NCBI GenBank assembly: GCA_014858325.1
Contig: RKCM01000073.1
Coordinates: 1 to 5,640 of the forward strand
Reading direction: 5' to 3'
Source of the DNA: Oscillospiraceae bacterium
GTDB taxonomy: Bacteria > Bacillota > Clostridia > Oscillospirales > Ruminococcaceae
DNA length: 5,640 bases
Part shown: positions 1 through 5,401 of the stretch, one piece after another
Layout: each line of letters starts with the position of its first letter
How positions within the stretch are numbered: the first letter of the stretch is position 1
The notes under the pieces: model-generated
Database searches by the model: none
What the model was told of the DNA's origin: nothing
What the model saw: only the letters and a program-made list of their open reading frames with translations
Translations under genes and position numbers: made by a program

Positions 1-501
1 GTGCCCGGCGGCGCGTCGGGCTACTCCGGCGCTTCCGGCTGGCGCCGCGGCACGTCCGCTTACGGCGGCAGCACGGGTTACGGCAGCCGCTCCGGCTACC
101 TGAGCCGGGAGTATAATGCCGGGGAGCGCAGCTCCGGCTTTGGCAGCAGCTATGCGGGCCGGGGCAGCAGCACCACGGGATACGGCGGGCAGGGCAGCGG
201 CTTCGGCGGCTCCCGCCCGGCAGGCGACGGTTATGGCAGCAGCTATGGCCGCCCCGCCGCCCCCAAAGCGCCCGCAAAGCCCATCCAGTTTGCCGGGGCC
301 CCGGCGGCCAGCTCCAGTGCCGGAGGCTCCAAGCACTACGAGCCCGGCGACGTGGTGGAACACAAGGTCTTTGGCCGGGGCACGGTGGTGGCCGTTAAGC
401 CCGCCACCGGCGACCAGATCGTGGAGATCCGCTTTGAGAAGGTCGGCGTCAAAAAGACCATGGCAAACTTTGCACCTTTGACCAAAATTACGGAGGAATG
501 A
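1..501 (+). CDS. pcrA: PcrA/UvrD-family DNA helicase, C-terminal part (5' end outside window)
   Basis: This is the C-terminal end of a superfamily 1A 3'-5' DNA helicase (PcrA/UvrD), which works in excision repair and in clearing RNA polymerase and replication conflicts. The motor domains lie upstream of the window. The reading frame is open from base 1, so the GTG there is probably an internal valine, not a start. Visible residues 1-84 are a low-complexity tail rich in Gly (27), Ser (18), Tyr (9) and Arg (8). Residues 85-110 are Pro/Ala/Ser-rich. Residues 113-163 form the small Tudor/KOW-like C-terminal domain, recognised by YEPGDVVEHKVFGRGTVV, then VEIRF, GVKKTMANFAPLTKI. In PcrA this domain is known to contact RNA polymerase. 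The TGA stop overlaps an ATG (ATGA, 498-501), so the next gene is probably translationally coupled. Family assignment rests on the C-terminal domain alone; UvrD versus PcrA is only a naming difference in Firmicutes. Confidence 0.9.
   Translation: MPGGASGYSGASGWRRGTSAYGGSTGYGSRSGYLSREYNAGERSSGFGSSYAGRGSSTTGYGGQGSGFGGSRPAGDGYGSSYGRPAAPKAPAKPIQFAGAPAASSSAGGSKHYEPGDVVEHKVFGRGTVVAVKPATGDQIVEIRFEKVGVKKTMANFAPLTKITEE
491..496 (+). promoter_or_regulatory. Ribosome binding site of thyX
   Basis: CGGAGG lies inside the last codons of the helicase gene. It is one base from the ATG at 498 (too close) and ten bases from the ATG at 507, so it favours 507 as the thyX start. A third in-frame ATG at 510 is 13 bases away. 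Confidence 0.6.
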
Positions 502-506
502 GATTT

Positions 507-1289
507 ATGATGACCGTTCGTTTGATCGCCCACACGCCGGACCCCGAAAGGGTGGTGGCTGCGGCCGCAAAGCTCTGCTACTCCGATTCCCATATCACCG
601 ACCTGCTGGACGGTTTGACCGAGGAAAAAACGGCCAAGTTTTTGACGATGCTCAGTGACCTGGGCCACGCCAGCCCCATCGAGCACGCCAGCTTCACCTT
701 TGGCATCGAGGGGGTCAGCCGCACCCTGCTGGCTCAGATCACCCGGCACCGCATCGCGTCCTTCAGCGTCCAGAGCCAGCGGTATGTCCGGCTGGACGAT
801 TTTCACTACGTCATCCCGCCGGAGATCGAGGCCATCCCCGAGGCAAAAGCCGCCTTTGTGGAGAGCATGAACGAGGACGCCCGGCGCTACCTTGACCTTG
901 CCCAAAAGCTGGAAGACGGCCACACCGCCCGCCTTATGGCGGAGGGAATGCCCGAAAAGCAGGCCCGGGCCAAGGCCTCCAAGCAGGCCAACGAGGACGC
1001 CCGCTTTGTGCTGCCCAATGCCTGCGAGACCAAGATGGTGGTGACCATGAATGCCCGCAGCCTGCAGAACTTTTTCCACCTGCGCTGCTGCGCCCGGGCT
1101 CAGTGGGAGATCCGGGCTCTGGCGGAGGAGATGTTCCGGCTGGTGTACCCGGTGGCTCCCCACATCTTTGCCAAGGCGGGCCCGGCCTGCGTGTCCGGCC
1201 CCTGCCCGGAGGGCAAAATGTGCTGCGGCCACACCGCCGAGGTCCGTGCCCGATACGCGGCCCTGAAAGGGGAGAGCGAAAATGGCTAA
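507..1289 (+). CDS. thyX: Flavin-dependent thymidylate synthase ThyX
   Basis: ThyX makes dTMP from dUMP using FAD, NAD(P)H and methylenetetrahydrofolate; unlike ThyA it does not oxidise the folate to dihydrofolate. The product is 260 residues from the ATG at 507, a normal length. The diagnostic ThyX motif RHR-x7-S is present as RHRIASFSVQSQRY (residues 80-93). Other family blocks are GHASPIEHASFTF (53-65) and a block around 164-205 beginning ARFVLPNACETK and including NARSLQNFF and AQWEIRALAEE. The C-terminus carries a cysteine cluster (C228, C233, C239, C240, H242), plus C194-C195, which is not part of the core catalytic motif. The start at 507 is chosen because GGAGG is well spaced from it; the ATG at 498 would add three residues. 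The gene follows the helicase by overlap and overlaps the kinase gene by 8 bases, so the three are probably co-translated. Its neighbour tmk uses its product. Confidence 0.96.
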   Translation: MMTVRLIAHTPDPERVVAAAAKLCYSDSHITDLLDGLTEEKTAKFLTMLSDLGHASPIEHASFTFGIEGVSRTLLAQITRHRIASFSVQSQRYVRLDDFHYVIPPEIEAIPEAKAAFVESMNEDARRYLDLAQKLEDGHTARLMAEGMPEKQARAKASKQANEDARFVLPNACETKMVVTMNARSLQNFFHLRCCARAQWEIRALAEEMFRLVYPVAPHIFAKAGPACVSGPCPEGKMCCGHTAEVRARYAALKGESENG

Positions 1290-1944
1290 GGGCAGGCTCA
1301 TCGTCATCGAGGGGCTGGACGGCAGCGGCAAGGCTACCCAGGCAAAGCTGCTGGCGGCCCATCTGGCCCGGCAGGGCCAAAGGGTGAAGGAGATCACCTT
1401 CCCCGACTACGCCAGCGATTCCAGCGCCCTTGTCAAGATGTATCTGGCCGGGCGGTTTGGCGAAAAGCCCGACGATGTCAACGCTTACGCCGCCTCCAGC
1501 TTTTATGCCGTGGACCGCTACGCCAGCTACAAGACCGATTGGGGGCAGTTCTACGAGGAGGGCGGCGTGATCATTGCCGACCGCTACACCACCTCCAACG
1601 CGGTGCACCAGTGCTCGAAGCTCCCGCAGGAAGAGTGGGACGATTTTTTGCAGTGGCTCTTTGATTACGAGTTCCGCCTGCTGGGCCTGCCCGCGCCGGA
1701 CGAGGTGATCTATCTGCAGGTGGACCCCGCCGTGAGCCAGAAGCTGATGACGGGCCGTTACCACGGCGACGAGAGCAAAAAGGACGTCCACGAGAAAGAC
1801 GTGGAGTACCTGAACCGAAGCCGCAAGGCGGCGGAGTACTGTGCCGCCCATCTGGGCTGGAAGACCGTCCACTGCACCCGGGATGGGGCGATGCGAAGCA
1901 TCGAGGACATCCAGCAGGAAGTCCAGACAGTGGCATTGGGCTGA
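1282..1944 (+). CDS. tmk: Thymidylate kinase (dTMP kinase)
   Basis: It phosphorylates dTMP to dTDP with ATP, the step after ThyX. The protein has 220 residues, normal for the family. The P-loop is EGLDGSGKATQ (residues 10-20), with Ala18 where most P-loop kinases have Ser or Thr. The dTMP-binding DRY motif is at 100-102 (IIADRYTTSN), and 77-80 (VDRY) lies in the helix that usually carries a conserved Arg for the monophosphate. The lid region is about 158-172, rich in Lys and Asp (GDESKKDVHEKD). AGGGGAG at 1268-1274, seven bases before the ATG, is a good ribosome binding site and supports this start. The gene overlaps the end of thyX by 8 bases. The block FPDYASDSSALVKMYL with YAASSFYAVDRYASYK marks a distinct subfamily that I recall from Clostridia, often annotated simply as thymidylate kinase or deoxynucleoside kinase. 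Its substrate is therefore inferred from family and from the thyX neighbour. Confidence 0.92.
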   Translation: MAKGRLIVIEGLDGSGKATQAKLLAAHLARQGQRVKEITFPDYASDSSALVKMYLAGRFGEKPDDVNAYAASSFYAVDRYASYKTDWGQFYEEGGVIIADRYTTSNAVHQCSKLPQEEWDDFLQWLFDYEFRLLGLPAPDEVIYLQVDPAVSQKLMTGRYHGDESKKDVHEKDVEYLNRSRKAAEYCAAHLGWKTVHCTRDGAMRSIEDIQQEVQTVALG

Positions 1945-2003
1945 CCCTCTCCGTGAGCTCCCCCTTCGGGGGAGCTGGCGAGCGAATGCGAGACGGAGAG
2001 GGT
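1944..2003. repeat. Palindromic intergenic repeat, copy 1
   Basis: This is a 60-base element with perfect 11-base inverted ends: ACCCTCTCCGT (1944-1954) and ACGGAGAGGGT (1993-2003). Inside is a perfect 9-bp hairpin, AGCTCCCCC (1956-1964) with GGGGGAGCT (1968-1976) and a TTC loop. The rest (1977-1992) is an asymmetric arm, GGCGAGCGAATGCGAG. Its reverse complement has the same layout as the repeat after mltG. The first base is the last base of the tmk TGA stop. No transposase is present, so it looks like a small non-autonomous (MITE- or REP-like) repeat. As RNA it would form a branched stem that could end or attenuate transcription, but only a poor T tract (TCCTTTC) follows. Confidence 0.78.
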
Positions 2004-2021
2004 CCTTTCATAAAAGAAACC

Positions 2022-2029
2022 AAAGGAGG
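2022..2029 (+). promoter_or_regulatory. Ribosome binding site of the GNAT-like gene
   Basis: AAAGGAGG is a near-perfect Shine-Dalgarno sequence ten bases before the ATG at 2040. It fixes the start there, although the frame stays open back to an ATG at 1953 inside the palindromic repeat. Confidence 0.8.
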
Positions 2030-2039
2030 CATCCTATTC

Positions 2040-2858
2040 ATGTACCGTTTGATGCAGCCGTCCGATAAAGCGGCGGTAACGGAACTCTGGCAGCGCGAGC
2101 GCGGGGTGTCCGCAGAATTTGTGGAAACGGCCATCCGGCGTTTTGCCGGGGAGCAGAACGTCTATGTGGCCGAGGAAAACGATCGGATCGAGGCCGTGGC
2201 GCTGGCGGTGCCCGTTACCCTGCAGGGCCGCCCGGGCAACTATCTGTTTGGCCTGTGCGGGCAGGGCAGCCTGATTTTGGCGGGCCTCATCGATACCCTC
2301 TGCGCCCAGCAGAAGCTGCGGGGTGAGGGTTTTACCGTGGCCGTGCCCACCAGCCCCGAGCAGACGTCGCTTTTGCAGGAGAAGGGCTTCCATAAGGCCT
2401 TTGCCCTCCGCTGCCTGCCCCGGGAGGTGGAGCGCAACCTGTGGAGCCAGGCGGATTTTGACAGTGTAACGGCCAAAAAGCTCTGCGAGCTGCGGGCTCG
2501 TTTCTGGCCCGACACCGTGATGCTGACCCCGGAGCAGATGGCTGTGGTGCTGGGCGAATTGTACTCCCGCGGGGCCACCATCGTATCCAGCGAGCGGGCC
2601 TACGGCATCTATTTCCGCAAGGAGGATACCCTTTATTTTGTGGAGATGATGGCCGAAGACGACCGCTCCGCCGAGGAACTGATGGAAGCCGCCCGGGAAA
2701 AGGAAGTCATCGTGGAAAAAGCCGTCATCACCGTGGGCGCGGCCCAGAACCTCTTTTTGGGCGAGGGTGCCCGGCAGGACTACGGCATGATCCGCTTTGA
2801 GGGCGAGCCCTTTGATGTGAGCGAGAGCTATCTGCGGCTGATGATGGAAAATGGCTGA
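2040..2858 (+). CDS. GNAT-like N-acetyltransferase of unknown substrate
   Basis: The protein has 272 residues and resembles a Gcn5-related acetyltransferase, which would transfer acetyl from acetyl-CoA to an amine. Residues 1-20 (MYRLMQPSDKAAVTELWQRE) look like the usual GNAT first strand and helix. Residues 40-60 look like strands 2-3 (VYVAEENDRIEAVALAVPV). Residues 68-95 look like a degenerate acetyl-CoA site: GLCGQG in place of Q/RxxGxG/A, followed by a helix. Residues 99-118 (TVAVPTSPEQTSLLQEKGF) match the strand and the 'LLxxxGF' segment that ends many GNAT domains. Residues 130-272 form a second half with alternating strands and helices, ending DYGMIRFEGEPFDVSESYLRLMMENG, which I also recall from clostridial GNAT proteins. 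No signal peptide or membrane segment is seen. The acetyl-CoA motif is weak, so activity is uncertain. It follows a palindromic repeat and lies 10 bases ahead of mltG. Confidence 0.68.
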   Translation: MYRLMQPSDKAAVTELWQRERGVSAEFVETAIRRFAGEQNVYVAEENDRIEAVALAVPVTLQGRPGNYLFGLCGQGSLILAGLIDTLCAQQKLRGEGFTVAVPTSPEQTSLLQEKGFHKAFALRCLPREVERNLWSQADFDSVTAKKLCELRARFWPDTVMLTPEQMAVVLGELYSRGATIVSSERAYGIYFRKEDTLYFVEMMAEDDRSAEELMEAAREKEVIVEKAVITVGAAQNLFLGEGARQDYGMIRFEGEPFDVSESYLRLMMENG

Positions 2859-2863
2859 AGGAG
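2858..2863 (+). promoter_or_regulatory. Ribosome binding site of mltG
   Basis: AAGGAG begins on the last base of the upstream TGA stop and sits five bases before the ATG at 2869. It selects that start over the in-frame ATG at 2851, which lies upstream of the site. Confidence 0.7.
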
Positions 2864-2868
2864 TGCGT

Positions 2869-4008
2869 ATGGCACACAAAAATTCCCACAGCGCCCCCCG
2901 CAAAAAGGGCGGCGCACTGAAAATTCTGCTGGCAGGGATCGTTCTGCTGGCCCTCGCGGCGGGCGGCGCGGCATTTGCCGCCAAACGCGAGATCGACGGC
3001 AGCAACACCCCCGGTGAGCCGGTGAGCGTGAGCATCCGGCAGGGCAGCGGCGTGGCTGCCATCGCAAAGGAGCTGAAAGAGGCCGGCGTGATCCGTTCGG
3101 CCTATCTGTTCCGCTGGTACGTCGGCAAACAGGGCGCGGCAGGCAAGCTGCAGTACGGCGAGTTTGAGTTGGCCCCCGGCAGCAGCTACGAGGACCTCAT
3201 TGCCGCCCTGTCCGTTTACGCCAAGGCCGACAGCGTGCGGCTCACCTTCCCGGAGGGCACCACGGCCCAGGCCATCGCCCAGAAGATGGAGGACGCGGGC
3301 CTGTGCAGCGCCGCCGACTTTTTGCAGGAGGCCTGCGAGGGCGATTTCAGCCAGTACACCTTCTGGCAGGATCTCCCGGACGATGCCGACGCCCCCGACC
3401 GCTTTTTGAAGTGCGAGGGCTACCTTTTCCCGGACACCTACGAGTTTTTGCGGGACGATACCGTCCACAACTACGTCGCCACTTTCTATGCGCATTTTGA
3501 CAAGCAGTTCACGGCCGAGATGTACCAGAAGCTGGACGAGCAGGGGATGACCCTGCCGCAGCTCATCACACTGGCGTCCTTCGTGCAGGAGGAAGCGGGC
3601 AACGAGCAGGACAACAATGTGGCGCAGGTGTTCCGCAACCGTCTGGCGGAGGGCTCGCCCTACCCGAAGCTGCAGAGCAACGCGTCCAGCTATGTCCAGA
3701 GCGACGCGGACAACAACTACCTGTGGAACTGGGTGGCTCCCTACTACGGCGGGTGGGAGAAGATCCCGGAGAACATCCGCGCCGCCTACGATACCTACGC
3801 GTGCACCGGCCTGCCCGCAGGCCCCATCTCGAACCCGGGCCTTGCCGCCATTCAGGCGGCGCTGGACCCCCGGTATGACCCTGAGGTGAAGGACTGCTAC
3901 TTCTTCGTCACCGACCTCGCCGGACACTACTATTACGCCGAGACCTATGCCGCCCACCAGAAAAACTGTGCCGAGGCGGAAAAAGTAAATCAGAGTATCA
4001 AAAACTAA
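2869..4008 (+). CDS. mltG: Endolytic murein transglycosylase MltG (YceG-like)
   Basis: MltG cleaves nascent peptidoglycan strands within the chain at the outer face of the membrane and is thought to set glycan length. The protein has 379 residues. It has a basic cytoplasmic N-terminus (RKK at 11-13), one membrane helix (about 18-38), a LysM-like region (about 51-115), then the YceG catalytic domain. Family motifs are FPEGTT (127-132), EGYLFPDTYEF (183-193), LASFVQEEAGN (235-245), VFRNRL (254-259), and DTYACTGLPAGPISNPG (308-324). By alignment from memory, E242 corresponds to E. coli catalytic E218, so the active site seems intact. Two features depart from the common pattern. The usual LQ[ST]DPT segment reads LQSNASSYV (268-276), and an aromatic-rich insert (about 281-297, YLWNWVAPYYGGW) follows. 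The gene lies ten bases after the acetyltransferase gene and is followed by a palindromic repeat. In Bacillus, mltG stands beside the tRNA-modification genes trmR and trhP, matching the U32 gene downstream here. Confidence 0.94.
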   Translation: MAHKNSHSAPRKKGGALKILLAGIVLLALAAGGAAFAAKREIDGSNTPGEPVSVSIRQGSGVAAIAKELKEAGVIRSAYLFRWYVGKQGAAGKLQYGEFELAPGSSYEDLIAALSVYAKADSVRLTFPEGTTAQAIAQKMEDAGLCSAADFLQEACEGDFSQYTFWQDLPDDADAPDRFLKCEGYLFPDTYEFLRDDTVHNYVATFYAHFDKQFTAEMYQKLDEQGMTLPQLITLASFVQEEAGNEQDNNVAQVFRNRLAEGSPYPKLQSNASSYVQSDADNNYLWNWVAPYYGGWEKIPENIRAAYDTYACTGLPAGPISNPGLAAIQAALDPRYDPEVKDCYFFVTDLAGHYYYAETYAAHQKNCAEAEKVNQSIKN

Positions 4009-4095
4009 CCCTCTCAGTCAGCTTCGCTGACAGCTCCCCCGAGGGGGGAGCTCATGGCGGCTTTCAGGAAAAGCTTTATAAAACGATAAGAGGGT
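4008..4095. repeat. Palindromic intergenic repeat, copy 2
   Basis: This copy has the same family layout as the repeat after tmk, in the opposite orientation. It starts with ACCCTCTCAGTC on the last base of the mltG TAA stop. A perfect 6-bp hairpin follows (GTCAGC 4017-4022, TTC loop, GCTGAC 4026-4031). Next is a perfect 9-bp hairpin (AGCTCCCCC 4032-4040, GAG loop, GGGGGAGCT 4044-4052). The expected short right end is replaced by 36 A/T-richer bases (4053-4088) before AGAGGGT at 4089-4095, which pairs with ACCCTCT at 4008-4014. TTTT follows directly, so the outer stem could act as a weak terminator. The right boundary is less certain than the left. Confidence 0.7.
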
Positions 4096-4104
4096 TTTAC
4101 AAAA

Positions 4105-4110
4105 GAGAGG
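4105..4110 (+). promoter_or_regulatory. Ribosome binding site of the U32 gene
   Basis: GAGAGG is a moderate Shine-Dalgarno sequence eight bases before the ATG at 4119. The spacer is A/T-rich, and no competing in-frame start lies close by. Confidence 0.55.
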
Positions 4111-4118
4111 AATTTAAA

Positions 4119-5339
4119 ATGTTGCAGATCCCGGAACTGCTGGCCCCGGCAGGCGATTTGGAGCGCCTGCGGTACGCCATCAACTACGGGGCAGACGCCG
4201 TTTACTGCGGCCTGCCCGAATTTGGGATGCGGTCCGCCCCGGCCAATTTTACGCCGGAGCAGCTGGCGGAGGGCGTCATCTACGCCCACGCCCGGGGCCG
4301 CAAGGTCTACCTGACCATGAACACCCTGCCCACCAACGAGGAGGCCGACCGCCTGCCCGAGGCCATCAAGAGTGCCGCGGCTGCCGGGGTGGATGCTTTC
4401 ATCGTGGCCGACCTGGGCGTGCTGGACGCCTGCAAGACCTTTGCGCCCGACATCGACGTGCATCTCTCCACCCAGACGGGCATCACCAACTGGGCTGCTG
4501 CCCGCGCCGCCTACAAGATGGGTGCCAAGCGTGTGGTGCTGGCCCGGGAGATGACCCTGCAGGACATTGCTACCCTGCGCGATAAAACGCCCCCGGAGCT
4601 GGAGATCGAAGCCTTTGTACACGGCGCCATGTGCATGAGCGTCTCGGGCCGGTGCCTGCTGTCCAACTACATGGCGGGCCGGGACGCCAACCGGGGCCAG
4701 TGCGCCCAGCCCTGCCGCTGGAAATACTATCTCAGCGAGGAGACCCGCCCCGGCACCCTCTATGAGATCGGCGAAAACAAGGATGGCAGCTACATCCTCA
4801 ACGCCAACGATCTGTGCACCGCCCCCTTCCTGGACCTCATCTGCAAGGCGGGCGTGGACAGCCTGAAGATCGAGGGCCGGGCCAAGACCTTCTACTACGT
4901 TGCCAGCGTCACGGCGGCCTACCGCAAAGCGCTGGACCAGTACCTTGCCGACCCCCTCAACGACAACTTTGAGCTGCCCGAGGCCGTGCTGGAGGAGCTG
5001 ACCCGCACCAGCCACCGCCACTACTCGCCCGGCTTCTACTTTGGCCGCGAGCAGGCCAAGCAGGCCACCGACAGTGCCACCTACATCCGCGAGTGGGAGT
5101 TCGTGGGCACCGTGGACGGCTGGGAAAACGGCGTGGCCTCCTGCCAGCAGCGGGGCAAATGGTGTCTGGGCGATACCCTGGAAGCCCTCTGCCCGGACGG
5201 CCGCAGCCTGCCGCTGACCCCCGCGTGGATCAAAAACGAGGCAGGGGAGAGCGTGGAGTCCACCCCCCACGCCATGGAAAAATACACCATCCCCACCCCT
5301 GAGCTGCCGCCCATGAGCCTGCTGCGGAAAAAAGTGTAA
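4119..5339 (+). CDS. U32-family protein, probable tRNA 5-hydroxyuridine synthesis enzyme (TrhP-like)
   Basis: The product is 406 residues. It belongs to 'peptidase family U32', whose bacterial members TrhP (YegQ, YrrO) and RlhA are now known to hydroxylate RNA with prephenate rather than cut proteins. The N-terminal half looks like a TIM barrel: PELLAPAGDLERLRYAINYGADAVYCG (5-31), KVYLTMNTL (62-70), VDAFIVADLGVLD (91-103), VHLSTQTGITN (114-124). The U32 signature ExFxxGxMCxxxxGxC is at 164-179 (EAFVHGAMC..SGRC). Cysteines C172, C179, C195, C199 and C233 fit the cluster that holds an iron-sulfur centre in U32 proteins. SLKIEGRAKTFYYVASVTAAYR (248-269) and HYSPGFYFG (301-309) are also typical. 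The C-terminal about 80 residues resemble the small beta domain of the family. In Bacillus subtilis trhP1 and trhP2 follow mltG and trmR; here the gene follows mltG directly. A tRNA role is inferred from family and context. RlhA-type or protease activity are alternatives I consider less likely. Confidence 0.9.
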   Translation: MLQIPELLAPAGDLERLRYAINYGADAVYCGLPEFGMRSAPANFTPEQLAEGVIYAHARGRKVYLTMNTLPTNEEADRLPEAIKSAAAAGVDAFIVADLGVLDACKTFAPDIDVHLSTQTGITNWAAARAAYKMGAKRVVLAREMTLQDIATLRDKTPPELEIEAFVHGAMCMSVSGRCLLSNYMAGRDANRGQCAQPCRWKYYLSEETRPGTLYEIGENKDGSYILNANDLCTAPFLDLICKAGVDSLKIEGRAKTFYYVASVTAAYRKALDQYLADPLNDNFELPEAVLEELTRTSHRHYSPGFYFGREQAKQATDSATYIREWEFVGTVDGWENGVASCQQRGKWCLGDTLEALCPDGRSLPLTPAWIKNEAGESVESTPHAMEKYTIPTPELPPMSLLRKKV

Positions 5340-5366
5340 GCGCACCACCAAACACACGAAAATGCA

Positions 5367-5396
5367 AAAGCCCTCTCCGTTTTTGGAGAGGGCTTT
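5367..5396. terminator. Rho-independent terminator, probably bidirectional
   Basis: There is a perfect 12-bp stem: AAAGCCCTCTCC (5367-5378) with GGAGAGGGCTTT (5385-5396) around a GTTTTT loop. On the + strand it is followed by CTGTTTTA. On the - strand the stem end reads on into TTTTGCATTTT. It lies 27 bases after the U32 stop and 5 bases beyond the cutC stop, so it can serve both convergent genes. Its CCCTCTCCGT half is identical to ten bases of the repeat after tmk. Confidence 0.9.
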
Positions 5397-5401
5397 CTGT
5401 T

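Noticed and set aside
336..1397. Long open frame on the - strand across thyX (353 codons)
   Set aside because: It is antisense to a clear ThyX gene, its product is low-complexity Gly/Val/Leu/His-rich without family motifs, and such frames are expected opposite G+C-rich genes.
1953..2039. N-terminal extension of the GNAT-like protein from the ATG at 1953
   Set aside because: The added residues are encoded by the palindromic repeat, and a near-perfect Shine-Dalgarno sequence places the start at 2040.
2851..2868. Six-residue longer MltG start at 2851
   Set aside because: The good AAGGAG site lies downstream of that ATG and five bases before the ATG at 2869.
3530..3610. Possible loss of the MltG catalytic glutamate (VQEEAG instead of VEKE)
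   Set aside because: By counting from the E. coli C-terminus from memory, the catalytic E218 aligns with the last Glu of QEE, which is present; only the preceding Glu is changed.
2728..3957. 409-codon open frame on the - strand across mltG, and similar ones at 934-1872, 2034-3062 and 4014-5357
   Set aside because: All lie opposite well-supported genes, have no recognisable domains or good ribosome binding sites, and one reads through the palindromic repeat.
4077..4082. TATAAA as a -10 promoter box for the U32 gene
   Set aside because: No convincing -35 hexamer is found about 17 bases upstream (the region is the G-rich hairpin end), so a promoter cannot be supported.
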